Shown here: in pieces, positions 40,604 to 45,808 of the stretch | How the letters are laid out: the number at the start of each line of letters is the position of its first letter | How positions within the stretch are numbered: position 1 is the stretch's first letter | From: Oscillospiraceae bacterium | GTDB taxonomy: Bacteria > Bacillota > Clostridia > Oscillospirales > Oscillospiraceae | Assembly: GCA_016302405.1 (NCBI GenBank) | Contig: JAEDNR010000007.1 | Location: forward strand, 1-45,808 | DNA length: 45,808 nucleotides | Direction of reading: 5' to 3' | Notes under the pieces: model-generated | Told to the model about the DNA's origin: nothing | Databases searched by the model: none | The model's input: the letters and a program-made list of their open reading frames with translations, nothing else | Position numbers and translations under genes: made by a program

Positions 40604-41488
40604 ATGAAAGGAAAAAGAAAATGGGGAGACCGTTCTGATGCCGTGTGGCTGAAGGATCTTCCGCCGCTCAACCGCATCATGCCCGGAATTATGCCGAACC
40701 GGGCGGACAATGAAGCTTACATCAATGTGGAAGTAGACCTCGCTCCTTTGTATGCGTACCTGGAAAAGAAGAACGCGGGACGCACGGAGGACAAATACAC
40801 ATTCTTCCATGTGGTAAGCGCCGCCATCGCCAAAGCATTTGTTCTGCGCCCCAGAATGAACCGGTTTATCTGCAACCATAAGGTCTACCAGCGTAACGAA
40901 CTGACGGTCGCCTTCGTGGTTAAAAAGCATTTCGATGACAAGTCGGAGGAAGGTCTGGCTTTTCTTACCTTTGATGATAAGGAAACCATGGACAGCTACC
41001 ACCAGAAGATCATGAATGTGATCCACACCACCCGCCGGGATGACGTTCTGGACACCTCTTCCGGGGCCATGAATATTATTTCCAAGCTCCCTCAGTGGGG
41101 CATTAATCTGATCATCAATACTGTCCTGTGGCTGGATAAGCACGGCTGGGCGCCCCAGGCCCTGATCGGCACGGATCCCAATCACGCATCCATTTTCCTG
41201 AGCAATCTGGGCTCCATCGGCCTGGAGGGCGGCTACCACCATCTTGTAAACTGGGGGACCAATTCCTGCTTTATTGTTGTCGGCAAAAAGTACTGGAAAA
41301 TGGACTACCCCGACGGCGGTGAGGGTGTTCTCCACGAGGTACTGCCCCTGGGTATCACCCTGGATGAGCGGATCGGCGACGGCTATTACTATTCCGGCAC
41401 CGTTGCCCTTGTCAAGGAACTGCTGACTCATCCGTACCTGCTGGATCTGCCTGCAGATACGCCGGTGGAATACGCGATTAAACGCTGA
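40604..41488 (+). CDS. CAT/E2-type acyltransferase-fold protein lacking the catalytic histidine
   Basis: 294 residues. The fold of the chloramphenicol acetyltransferase/2-oxoacid dehydrogenase E2 catalytic core is clear: PGIMPNRADNEAYINVEVDL near the start, KYTFFHVVSAAIAKAFVLRPRMNRF (the core helix and strand), and SIFLSNLGSIGLEGG. Where E2 and CAT proteins have the catalytic DHRxxDG or HxxxDG, this protein reads DERIGDG (254-260), with Glu255 in place of histidine. There is no lipoyl domain, and no dehydrogenase genes are near. It could be a non-catalytic acyl or CoA binder, or it could use other chemistry. A consensus promoter and a terminator frame it as a single gene. Confidence 0.8.
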   Translation: MKGKRKWGDRSDAVWLKDLPPLNRIMPGIMPNRADNEAYINVEVDLAPLYAYLEKKNAGRTEDKYTFFHVVSAAIAKAFVLRPRMNRFICNHKVYQRNELTVAFVVKKHFDDKSEEGLAFLTFDDKETMDSYHQKIMNVIHTTRRDDVLDTSSGAMNIISKLPQWGINLIINTVLWLDKHGWAPQALIGTDPNHASIFLSNLGSIGLEGGYHHLVNWGTNSCFIVVGKKYWKMDYPDGGEGVLHEVLPLGITLDERIGDGYYYSGTVALVKELLTHPYLLDLPADTPVEYAIKR

Positions 41489-41499
41489 AATGATTTTAA

Positions 41500-41531
41500 A
41501 GCCGGGAAGGTATTGACTTTCCCGGCTTTTT
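41500..41531 (+). terminator. Terminator of the CAT/E2-like gene, overlapping the next promoter
   Basis: Stem AGCCGGGAA/TTCCCGGCT (41500-41527) followed by TTTT. The next promoter's -35 box (41513-41518) lies in its loop and start of its 3' arm. Confidence 0.85.
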
Positions 41532-41541
41532 ATGGTAGTAT
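41513..41541 (+). promoter_or_regulatory. Promoter of the yybP-ykoY leader and antiporter gene
   Basis: TTGACT (41513-41518), 17-bp spacer, TAGTAT (41536-41541). The start is predicted near 41548, about 10 bases before the aptamer. Confidence 0.65.
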
Positions 41542-41556
41542 TGGAAAAAAGAATAT

Positions 41557-41660
41557 AGCCTATGAGGGAGTAGCAGGCGCTTTTCACGCGCGGCTGGTCA
41601 ACATTCCCGGTCCCTGCGGACCTGGCCCGCCGCCATACTGCAAGACTCATGTGATTTGCT
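41557..41660 (+). promoter_or_regulatory. yybP-ykoY (Mn2+) riboswitch aptamer
   Basis: The conserved elements appear in order: GAGGGAGTAGC (L1 motif, normally GGGGAGTAGC), GTCAACATTCCCGG, and TGCAAGACTCATGTGATTTGC, comparable to the GCAAGAC segment of known members. The strand ATGAG (41563-41567) can pair with CTCAT (41646-41650) as P1. Family members bind Mn2+ and regulate Mn2+/Ca2+ transport genes, which fits the CaCA antiporter downstream. The match has one base difference in the first motif (GAGG for GGGG). An aligned covariance search would settle it. Confidence 0.8.
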
Positions 41661-41695
41661 TTCCGGCTGTCCGTGAGTGCCTCGGGGCTTATTTG

Positions 41696-41738
41696 CCCGA
41701 CATTTCCGGTGTTTGGAAGTGGTCGGGTTTTTCTTTTT
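41696..41738 (+). terminator. Expression-platform terminator upstream of the antiporter gene
   Basis: CCCGAC (41696-41701) pairs with GTCGGG (41722-41727), with an inner TTTCC/GGAA helix. A long T-rich run (TTTTTCTTTTTCC) follows. Confidence 0.85.
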
Positions 41739-41795
41739 CCCTATACGGTTGTGATTATCCGGTTTGATCCCGGTAAGAAAAAAGGAGTGTCAACT

Positions 41796-42764
41796 ATGCT
41801 CGTATCCGTTCTTCTGTTTGCCCTGGGTCTTGTTCTGCTTATTAAGGGCGGCGACTGGTTCGTGGACGGAGCCACCGGAATTGCCCGCCGGTTCCATCTG
41901 CCGGACATTGTGGTCGGCGCAACCGTGGTTTCCATCGGAACAACCTTGCCGGAGGTTATGGTATCCACCACCGGTGCCCTCCTTGGTCAGGGCGCAATGG
42001 CCTACGGCAATGCCATTGGTTCCGTGATCTGCAACACAGCTCTGATCGCCGCTATCTCCGTTGCCTTTAATCCCGGACCGGTCAACACCAAGTCCCTGAA
42101 GATGCCGGTCCTCTTCTTCTTTGGCAGCGCAGCCATCTACTGCTTCTCCGCTTATGTCATGGGCAGGTTTGACCGCAGCGTTGGCATCATCCTGCTGGTT
42201 ATCTGTGTCGTCTATCTGATCCTCACCGTCCGGCAGGGTATGAAAAATCCGGACAGCGTGGAAAGCGAAGAAGAAACCGAGGAGAAGGAACGCAAGCTCT
42301 GGCAGGAACTGGCACTGCTCGTCGTGGGTGCTGCCCTCATTGCCTGGGGCGCGGACCTGCTCGTGGAGCACGGCACCAAAATCGCCCAGGCCCTTGGCGT
42401 TCCTGAAACTGTGATCGCCCTTACCTTTGTCGCCCTGGGCACCAGTCTTCCTGAGCTTGTGACCACCATCACTTCCCTGAAAAAAGGACACGCCCATCTG
42501 GGTATCGGCAATGTCATCGGCGCGAATGTTTTCAATCTGGTCATGGTTTCCGGCGTCTCCGTCACCCTGGCCCCCTTTGATGTGCCTGTGGGAAAGATGC
42601 TTTTGGGGCACAACGCATCCCTTGTTTTGGATATTCCTCTGATGCTCACGGTTATGCTCCTTCTGTGCGTGCCCGCTCTCGCAACCAAAAAGCTGCATCG
42701 CTGGCAAGGCATTGCTCTTCTTGTGATTTACGCCGCATTCTGCGCGTTCCAGTTCGCTTTCTGA
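41796..42764 (+). CDS. Calcium/sodium (CaCA) antiporter, possible Mn2+/Ca2+ exporter
   Basis: 322 residues with ten membrane segments in two inverted halves. The alpha repeats are clear: SIGTTLPEVMVSTTGALLGQGAMAYGNAIGSVICNT (about 48-82) and LGTSLPELVTTITSLKKGHAHLGIGNVIGANVFNL (about 213-248). The loop between halves is acidic (ESEEETEEKERK). YrbG-like members exchange Ca2+ for Na+ or H+. Because a yybP-ykoY element lies upstream, Mn2+ export is possible here. The ATG at 41796 has AAAGGAG about 8 bases upstream. Confidence 0.92.
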   Translation: MLVSVLLFALGLVLLIKGGDWFVDGATGIARRFHLPDIVVGATVVSIGTTLPEVMVSTTGALLGQGAMAYGNAIGSVICNTALIAAISVAFNPGPVNTKSLKMPVLFFFGSAAIYCFSAYVMGRFDRSVGIILLVICVVYLILTVRQGMKNPDSVESEEETEEKERKLWQELALLVVGAALIAWGADLLVEHGTKIAQALGVPETVIALTFVALGTSLPELVTTITSLKKGHAHLGIGNVIGANVFNLVMVSGVSVTLAPFDVPVGKMLLGHNASLVLDIPLMLTVMLLLCVPALATKKLHRWQGIALLVIYAAFCAFQFAF

Positions 42765-42773
42765 ATTTTTTCG

Positions 42774-42804
42774 CAGGCAGCCCCAAAAAGGCTGCCTGTT
42801 TTTT
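42774..42804 (+). terminator. Terminator of the antiporter gene
   Basis: Perfect 9-bp stem CAGGCAGCC/GGCTGCCTG (42774-42798) followed by TTTTTT. Confidence 0.92.
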
Positions 42805-42825
42805 CTCTGTCAGAAATCTTTTTCC

Positions 42826-42854
42826 TTGACTTTCTCCTTTCTCCGCGTTATAAT
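42826..42854 (+). promoter_or_regulatory. tRNA-Ala promoter
   Basis: TTGACT (42826-42831), 17-bp spacer, TATAAT (42849-42854), near consensus as expected for a stable RNA gene. Confidence 0.85.
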
Positions 42855-42882
42855 ACTCTGGCAGTTCAAAAGGATACGAAAT

Positions 42883-42958
42883 GGGCCTGTAGCTCAGCTG
42901 GGAGAGCGTTCGGTTCGCATCCGAGAGGTCGAGAGTTCGAGTCTCTTCAGGTCCACCA
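42883..42958 (+). tRNA. tRNA-Ala (anticodon CGC)
   Basis: A 76-base cloverleaf with CCA encoded. The acceptor stem is GGGCCTG/CAGGTCC and its third pair is G-T, the G3:U70 identity mark of alanine tRNA. D-stem GCTC/GAGC; anticodon stem TTCGG/CCGAG with loop TTCGCAT (anticodon CGC, reading GCG); T-arm GAGAG TTCGAGT CTCTT. The discriminator is A. It is the only tRNA of this group in the window, and the variant islet begins about 110 bases after it. Confidence 0.96.
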
Positions 42959-43034
42959 AAAGAGAGCCAGGCGAACGATGCAACCATCTATTATGTTGGT
43001 TCTGTCTTTGTGTTTGTTTTAAAGCTCTCATAAA

Positions 43035-43073
43035 AGAGAAGCGCTTGCTTGATTGCAGGCGCTTCTCTTTTTT
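43035..43073 (+). terminator. Terminator after tRNA-Ala
   Basis: 10-bp stem AGAGAAGCGC/GCGCTTCTCT (43035-43068) followed by T residues, 77 bases after the tRNA end. The space between holds nothing I recognise. Confidence 0.8.
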
Positions 43074-43642
43074 AATTTATAATCATATTGCTTTCAGACG
43101 AGTTAAACTACAGACACGTGAAATTTGCAACTCAATTATGAAAGCACAGAATTTCCCTGTACTTCTAAACATGAAATAATTAGAGGACATGATTTCATGT
43201 TTTAAGCGTACTATATTGGGTATTGCCGATTTTGTGTTTTTCGTTGGCACACCTACTTTTTTTGATTTTATGAATCTGATAAATCGCATGGAGAAAAGAT
43301 GAATGAAATCCATAAATTTTACGTAAAAACTAGATGAATTTTGGGCTCACCGGCGCCGCAGGCTTCGCGTACGCGCGCGCAGTACCTTATATCCGCGCGC
43401 ACGCACGCGTATATTGATTCGCGCGCGAATTCTGGTAGCGCGGGTAGCGTGTATGCGCGCGTGGGCGCGAATGTATCCGGTAAAGACAGAATCACGAATG
43501 CTTGGTACTGCGTCCGCTTTTGCTGGATATGTCCCAGCAATTCCCGCCGTTGTCATGTTCGGATCGGTGCAGGCCCAGGATAATATATCCCGCATTCATG
43601 CGCATATCAAAGGCCCCCAGGGTTATTCCCCGGGGGCCGTTT
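43074..43642. other. Gene-poor segment: AT-rich half, then alternating CG-rich block
   Basis: About 43080-43320 is unusually AT-rich, with no open frame that has a credible start and ribosome site. It contains the inverted repeat AAACATGAAAT/ATTTCATGTTT (43167-43202). From 43363 to 43475 the sequence becomes rich in runs such as ACGCGCGCGCAG, CCGCGCGCAC and TTCGCGCGCGAA. The remaining stretch up to 43609 has open frames on both strands but with poor starts and extreme Arg content where they cross the CG block. I do not call a gene here. Confidence 0.6.
43609..43638 (-). terminator. Terminator of the ribbon-helix-helix gene
   Basis: GGCCCCC/GGGGGCC arms (43612-43638), extended by GGG/CCC with one bulged T. 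TTT follows on the minus strand, right after the stop codon. Confidence 0.6.
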
Positions 43643-43837
43643 TCATTTTCCGCTTTCTCCGTCCCGCTCCATCCGTTCGAACACAGCTTGCAAGATATAT
43701 CCTTGCAGGCTCTGCCCTGCGTTTGAAGCTGCACGGCGAATCATTGCGCCTTTTTCTTTTATAGGCCTGATTTGGATCGTGTCACATTTTGCGTTGTAGT
43801 TATCGTTGTTTCTTCTTTTGGATTCGTTCACCGGCAT
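43643..43837 (-). CDS. Small ribbon-helix-helix-like DNA-binding protein
   Basis: 64 residues. A polar N-terminal arm (MPVNESKRRNNDNYNAKCD) is followed by one beta-strand (TIQIRP) and two helices (KEKGAMIRRAASNAGQSLQ, then GYILQAVFERME). This is the pattern of Arc/CopG-type ribbon-helix-helix proteins and of small genes found on clostridial integrative elements. AGAGGTGAT precedes the ATG. It is divergent from the 41-codon gene. Direct repeats overlap its own promoter, so autoregulation is plausible. Function is inferred from fold only. Confidence 0.72.
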   Translation of the reverse strand: MPVNESKRRNNDNYNAKCDTIQIRPIKEKGAMIRRAASNAGQSLQGYILQAVFERMERDGESGK

Positions 43838-43857
43838 TATATCACCTCTTTTCAGTA

Positions 43858-43886
43858 ATTATATCATGTCCACGGGAAGCACGCAA
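43858..43886 (-). promoter_or_regulatory. Promoter of the ribbon-helix-helix gene
   Basis: TTGCGT (43881-43886), 17-bp spacer, extended TGA and TATAAT (43858-43863) on the minus strand. The -35 box lies inside the proximal 19-bp direct repeat. Confidence 0.72.
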
Positions 43887-43922
43887 CAGTGTAATTTGCA
43901 CAACACGCAACAGTGCATTTTG
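43880..43922. repeat. 19-bp direct repeat pair in the divergent control region
   Basis: CACGCAACAGTG followed by TAATTTG (43880-43898) and CACGCAACAGTG followed by CATTTTG (43904-43922): 17 of 19 identical, 24 bp apart (about two helical turns plus a little). The left copy covers the -35 box of the ribbon-helix-helix promoter. Confidence 0.75.
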
Positions 43923-43936
43923 TTGAAAACGTAGAA

Positions 43937-43974
43937 AGCACTCATGAGTGCTTGACAAATGCACTCATGAGTGC
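43937..43974. promoter_or_regulatory. Two perfect palindromic operators around the small-gene promoter
   Basis: AGCACTCATGAGTGCT (43937-43952, 16-bp perfect palindrome) and GCACTCATGAGTGC (43961-43974, 14-bp perfect palindrome), 23 bp centre to centre. The first abuts the -35 box and the second fills the spacer, so a dimeric repressor on both would block the promoter. The bound protein is unknown. Confidence 0.85.
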
Positions 43975-43980
43975 TATTAT
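43952..43980 (+). promoter_or_regulatory. Operator-embedded promoter of the 41-codon gene
   Basis: TTGACA (43952-43957), 17-bp spacer made mostly of the second palindrome, TATTAT (43975-43980). Confidence 0.85.
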
Positions 43981-44034
43981 TTGCTCACAGCCAAGGCAAA
44001 CGCCAAAGCTGAATAACCAGCAGGAGGGGAAAGG

Positions 44035-44160
44035 ATGGACGAAATGACGGCACCGGAACTGAACCAGTTTCTGGAAGCAATCGCCGAGCTGATAGAGGCA
44101 AAAGCAAAAACTGTCTCTGAAGCCGCCGAGATTGTGCGACAGAAAAAGATTCAGGCATAA
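44035..44160 (+). CDS. 41-residue helical protein of mobile-element type
   Basis: A 41-residue, almost entirely helical, acidic N-terminal half (MDEMTAPELNQFLEAIAELI) and a more basic C-terminal half (EAAEIVRQKKIQA). AGGAGG lies 7 bases before the ATG and the promoter is near consensus, so I consider it real in spite of its size. Proteins of this size and look are common in integrative elements of gut Clostridia, with no assigned function. It is followed by two hairpins (44162-44199 and 44212-44231). Confidence 0.7.
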   Translation: MDEMTAPELNQFLEAIAELIEAKAKTVSEAAEIVRQKKIQA

Positions 44161-44161
44161 A

Positions 44162-44231
44162 AAATAGGCCGGACGCCCGCAAAGCCCCCCAGCCTATTTA
44201 ATCAAGGCAAGCCCGGCGACCTGCCGCCGGG
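44162..44231 (+). other. Two hairpins between the small genes
   Basis: AAATAGGC/GCCTATTT (44162-44199) and CCCGGCG/CGCCGGG (44212-44231). Neither has a T-tract long enough for a clear terminator. They may attenuate or stabilise the transcript between the 41-codon gene and the ArdC-like gene. Confidence 0.45.
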
Positions 44232-44298
44232 TGAACCTGAATTAATTATAACACAGTTTAATTCAAATTTCAACTTCAAAAAAACGGAGGTAATAACC

Positions 44299-44658
44299 AT
44301 GACAAACAACGAAATCATTTTTGAGACCGTTAAGGCTACATTCAGCCCCGAACAGCTGGCCCAGCTGGTCAGCGCAACCTACACCCCGGAACAAATTTCT
44401 ACCCGCCGTGCTGGTTTCTCTGTTGTGATGGATGAATCCAGCACCGAGACAGCGGATGACATTATCACCGCCGAGCTTGCCGCCGAGAGTTTTCATACGT
44501 TCCAGGAGTGGAAACGCCTGGGGTATTCTGTCAAAAAGGGCCAGCATGCCACCCTCGTCTGCAACCTGTGGAAATACACGGACAAGCCCGGCAACCTATT
44601 CCTGACGGACAATAATTTGAAGGGTTTCAAGAAAGTGAAACCCTATGAAACTATTTGA
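44299..44658 (+). CDS. ArdC-like N-terminal-domain protein of mobile-element type
   Basis: 119 residues. An N-terminal helical part, then FHTFQEWKRLGYSVKKGQHATLVCNLWKYT (about 63-92), which matches the pattern of the ArdC-like single-strand-DNA-binding domain found in small proteins of clostridial integrative elements. The final ETI follows a KKVKPYE segment, and the stop comes soon after, so it is probably complete rather than truncated. GGAGGT lies 8 bases before the ATG. An antirestriction or DNA-handling role is inferred from the family only. Confidence 0.65.
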   Translation: MTNNEIIFETVKATFSPEQLAQLVSATYTPEQISTRRAGFSVVMDESSTETADDIITAELAAESFHTFQEWKRLGYSVKKGQHATLVCNLWKYTDKPGNLFLTDNNLKGFKKVKPYETI

Positions 44659-44849
44659 AACCGTATCACAATTATAATATGTTACCATACAGAATTTGCT
44701 GTATATCATATCGCGTAAGCGATATATCACCAAATTATGTTTTGTTCGAAATACATGAGCAGATATAAATATGAAAATGAATCAGAGACTGTTTACACTT
44801 CTTTTGGTTGTTCTTTTCCCTTTCTCCTCCATTTTGTCGTTTTTTGCAG
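44659..44849. other. Non-coding segment with a REP-like hairpin
   Basis: Contains the palindrome ATATCGC/GCGATAT with a GTAA loop (44708-44725), part of a wider TATATCA...TGATATA-like context of the kind often repeated between genes in gut Clostridia. Otherwise AT-rich, with nothing else recognised. Confidence 0.5.
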
Positions 44850-44877
44850 AAAAAAGCACCCTTGCGGGTGCTTTTTT
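44850..44877. terminator. Bidirectional terminator between the islet and the SGNH gene
   Basis: AAAAAAGCACCC with GGGTGCTTTTTT around a TTGC loop. A-rich and T-rich on the two sides, so it can act in both directions. It lies between the convergent ArdC-like and SGNH genes. Confidence 0.9.
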
Positions 44878-44996
44878 AATGAACCTAACTTTTAGGTGAA
44901 TGCATTATCCTGCGAACGTGAAATCCACACTTCACTCGGGTGAAATCACCGTGGTGTTGCATGGAATAGAATTTCTCAGTTTTAAAAGGCAAAGCC

Positions 44997-45623
44997 TCAG
45001 CGCTGCACATCACGAATTTTCAAAACCAACTGATCGGCGATATACTGATGGAACGGAATATTGGGATGAACACCGTCCGCCAGCCAGTAATCCGCGGGAG
45101 CCTTTTGGGAAAGAGCTTCCAGCGGCTGCTGCAAGGGGATGAAGGGAAGTCCGAATTCCTCCGCCACCTCCTGTACCGCCCTAGCTCGTTTGGCTACCTC
45201 CGCGGTGAATGTATCCAGATAAGCATGGGTGGCCTGTCCATCCATAACATACGGCTCCATGAGAAGGATTTTTGTATTTGGAAGCGCCTCCCGGATTTCC
45301 GTAAGAAGCATGTGATAAATCCTACGGAACTTTTCCGCGCTGACACCATTCTGCATTTCCAGCTCGTGCCATACATCATTGACCCCAACCAGAATGGTCA
45401 GCACATCCGGCTTCAGGTTCAGAATGTCCCGCTTGATCCGGGCGTAAATATCCACGATCCGGTCACCACTGACACCCCGGTTCAGGAAACGGTACTGCCC
45501 TGGCGCGTCCAGACCAAGACGACCGGCCACCAGCACAGGATACCCCTTTCCCAGATCATAAAAATTGTCCCGGTCCCGTCCGACATCGGTGATGGAATCT
45601 CCCTGGAACAGTATGGTTTTCAT
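44997..45623 (-). CDS. SGNH/GDSL-family hydrolase
   Basis: 208 residues, cytoplasmic (no signal peptide). Block I is FQGDSITD with the nucleophile Ser10, block II is GVSGD (Gly53), block III is VGVNDVWHE (Asn82), and block V is DGVHPN (Asp183, His186). The family hydrolyses esters of many kinds (acetylated sugars, lipids). The substrate cannot be predicted. The ATG at 45623 has GGGAGGAGG 6-7 bases upstream. It lies between the islet and tRNA-Arg, with no clear partner. Confidence 0.92.
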   Translation of the reverse strand: MKTILFQGDSITDVGRDRDNFYDLGKGYPVLVAGRLGLDAPGQYRFLNRGVSGDRIVDIYARIKRDILNLKPDVLTILVGVNDVWHELEMQNGVSAEKFRRIYHMLLTEIREALPNTKILLMEPYVMDGQATHAYLDTFTAEVAKRARAVQEVAEEFGLPFIPLQQPLEALSQKAPADYWLADGVHPNIPFHQYIADQLVLKIRDVQR

Positions 45624-45691
45624 GATTATCCTCCTCCCACGGCAAATGGAGTGTATAACGGGCAACTCTTCCGAGTTCCACGCATCGTACC

Positions 45692-45728
45692 AAAAAAGCA
45701 GATACCCGCGATCGGGTATCTGCTTTTT
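45692..45728 (-). terminator. Terminator after tRNA-Arg
   Basis: Perfect 11-bp stem GCAGATACCCG/CGGGTATCTGC (45698-45723) with T residues on the minus side (and A/T on both flanks), directly after the encoded CCA. Confidence 0.9.
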
Positions 45729-45805
45729 TGGTACGCCAGAAGGGACTCGAACCCCCGACCTACTGATTCGTAGTCAGTCACTCTATCCAACTGAGCTACT
45801 GGCGC
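45729..45805 (-). tRNA. tRNA-Arg (anticodon ACG)
   Basis: A 77-base cloverleaf on the minus strand with CCA encoded. Acceptor GCGCCAG/CTGGCGT (first pair G-T), D-arm GCTC/GAGT, anticodon stem ACTGA/TCAGT with loop CTACGAA (anticodon ACG), T-arm CGGGG GTTCGAGT CCCTT. The discriminator is A. The 5' end is three bases from the window edge. Confidence 0.95.
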
Positions 45806-45808
45806 ATG

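Noticed and set aside
43083..43313. A 76-codon frame in the AT-rich segment
   Set aside because: No family match, no clear ribosome site, and composition like non-coding sequence.
43347..43764. Arg-rich open frames on both strands crossing the CG-rich block
   Set aside because: The composition is a by-product of the alternating CG tract; starts lack ribosome sites and the minus frame overlaps the terminator of the 64-residue gene.
43880..43974. A CRISPR array
   Set aside because: Only two copies of each repeat, with spacing and positions that fit promoter operators; no cas genes.
44771..44899. A 42-codon frame that looks like a signal peptide (MKMNQRLFTLLLVVLF)
   Set aside because: No ribosome binding site, and it reads through the strong terminator at 44850-44877.
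42883..44996. attL/attR-type duplication of the tRNA-Ala 3' end
   Set aside because: I looked for another copy of the T-arm and acceptor sequence downstream and saw none in the window.

Overview
The window reads as ordinary chromosome of an endospore-forming, low-to-mid-GC Firmicute of the class Clostridia, most likely near the Oscillospiraceae. Evidence: Firmicute RNA switches (S-box, T-box, yybP-ykoY), the scr-dnaX-yaaK-recR order, the scpA-scpB-ytfI-ytfJ block, sporulation genes (dpaA/dpaB, spoIID, ytfJ/gerW, a SpoVB-type flippase), and TTGACA-17-TATAAT promoters with AGGAGG-type ribosome binding sites. No species can be assigned from sequence reading alone.

Layout. 1-4.2 kb: hpf, a DUF4364 gene, the dipicolinate synthase pair dpaAB, and metK behind a SAM-I riboswitch. 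4.3-11 kb, all plus strand: a rhomboid-like protein with a zinc ribbon, a tandem OB-fold protein, nth, a SpoVB-like flippase, a CHAP-domain amidase-like protein, and gltX, which is bracketed by two different ~170-bp palindromic elements. 11-19 kb, minus strand: mrp, then the run comEC-holA-rnmV-ABC-F-capA. 19-24.6 kb, minus strand: a T-box (predicted Ala GCC specifier) ahead of a Nudix gene and alaS, then pepF with a small coupled gene. 24.7-27.2 kb: an EamA transporter and a PF06541 membrane protein. 27.3-30.5 kb, minus: acpP, SRP RNA, dnaX, ybaB, recR. 30.6-37.2 kb, minus: an HI0933-type flavoprotein with an RpiR regulator, then scpA-scpB-DUF2953-ytfJ-dac-rluB. 37.3-42.8 kb: a small membrane protein, a TGS/SAD-uridine kinase fusion, spoIID, a CAT/E2-like protein without the catalytic His, and a CaCA antiporter behind a yybP-ykoY element. 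42.9-45.8 kb: tRNA-Ala(CGC), an atypical islet of about 1.9 kb, an SGNH hydrolase and tRNA-Arg(ACG).

Most of the genes are housekeeping. The part that departs from the rest is the islet after tRNA-Ala (about 43.1-44.9 kb). It holds an AT-rich stretch, a block of alternating CG-rich sequence, a small ribbon-helix-helix-like gene, a 41-codon gene and an ArdC-like gene of the kind found on integrative elements. The two divergent promoters there carry two separate sets of repeats: 19-bp direct repeats on one and two perfect 14-16-bp palindromes on the other. This compact control region is the best candidate for something undescribed. The other points worth checking are the two palindromic elements around gltX, the T-box-controlled Nudix-alaS operon, and two conserved-looking 'enzyme' folds that have lost catalytic residues.
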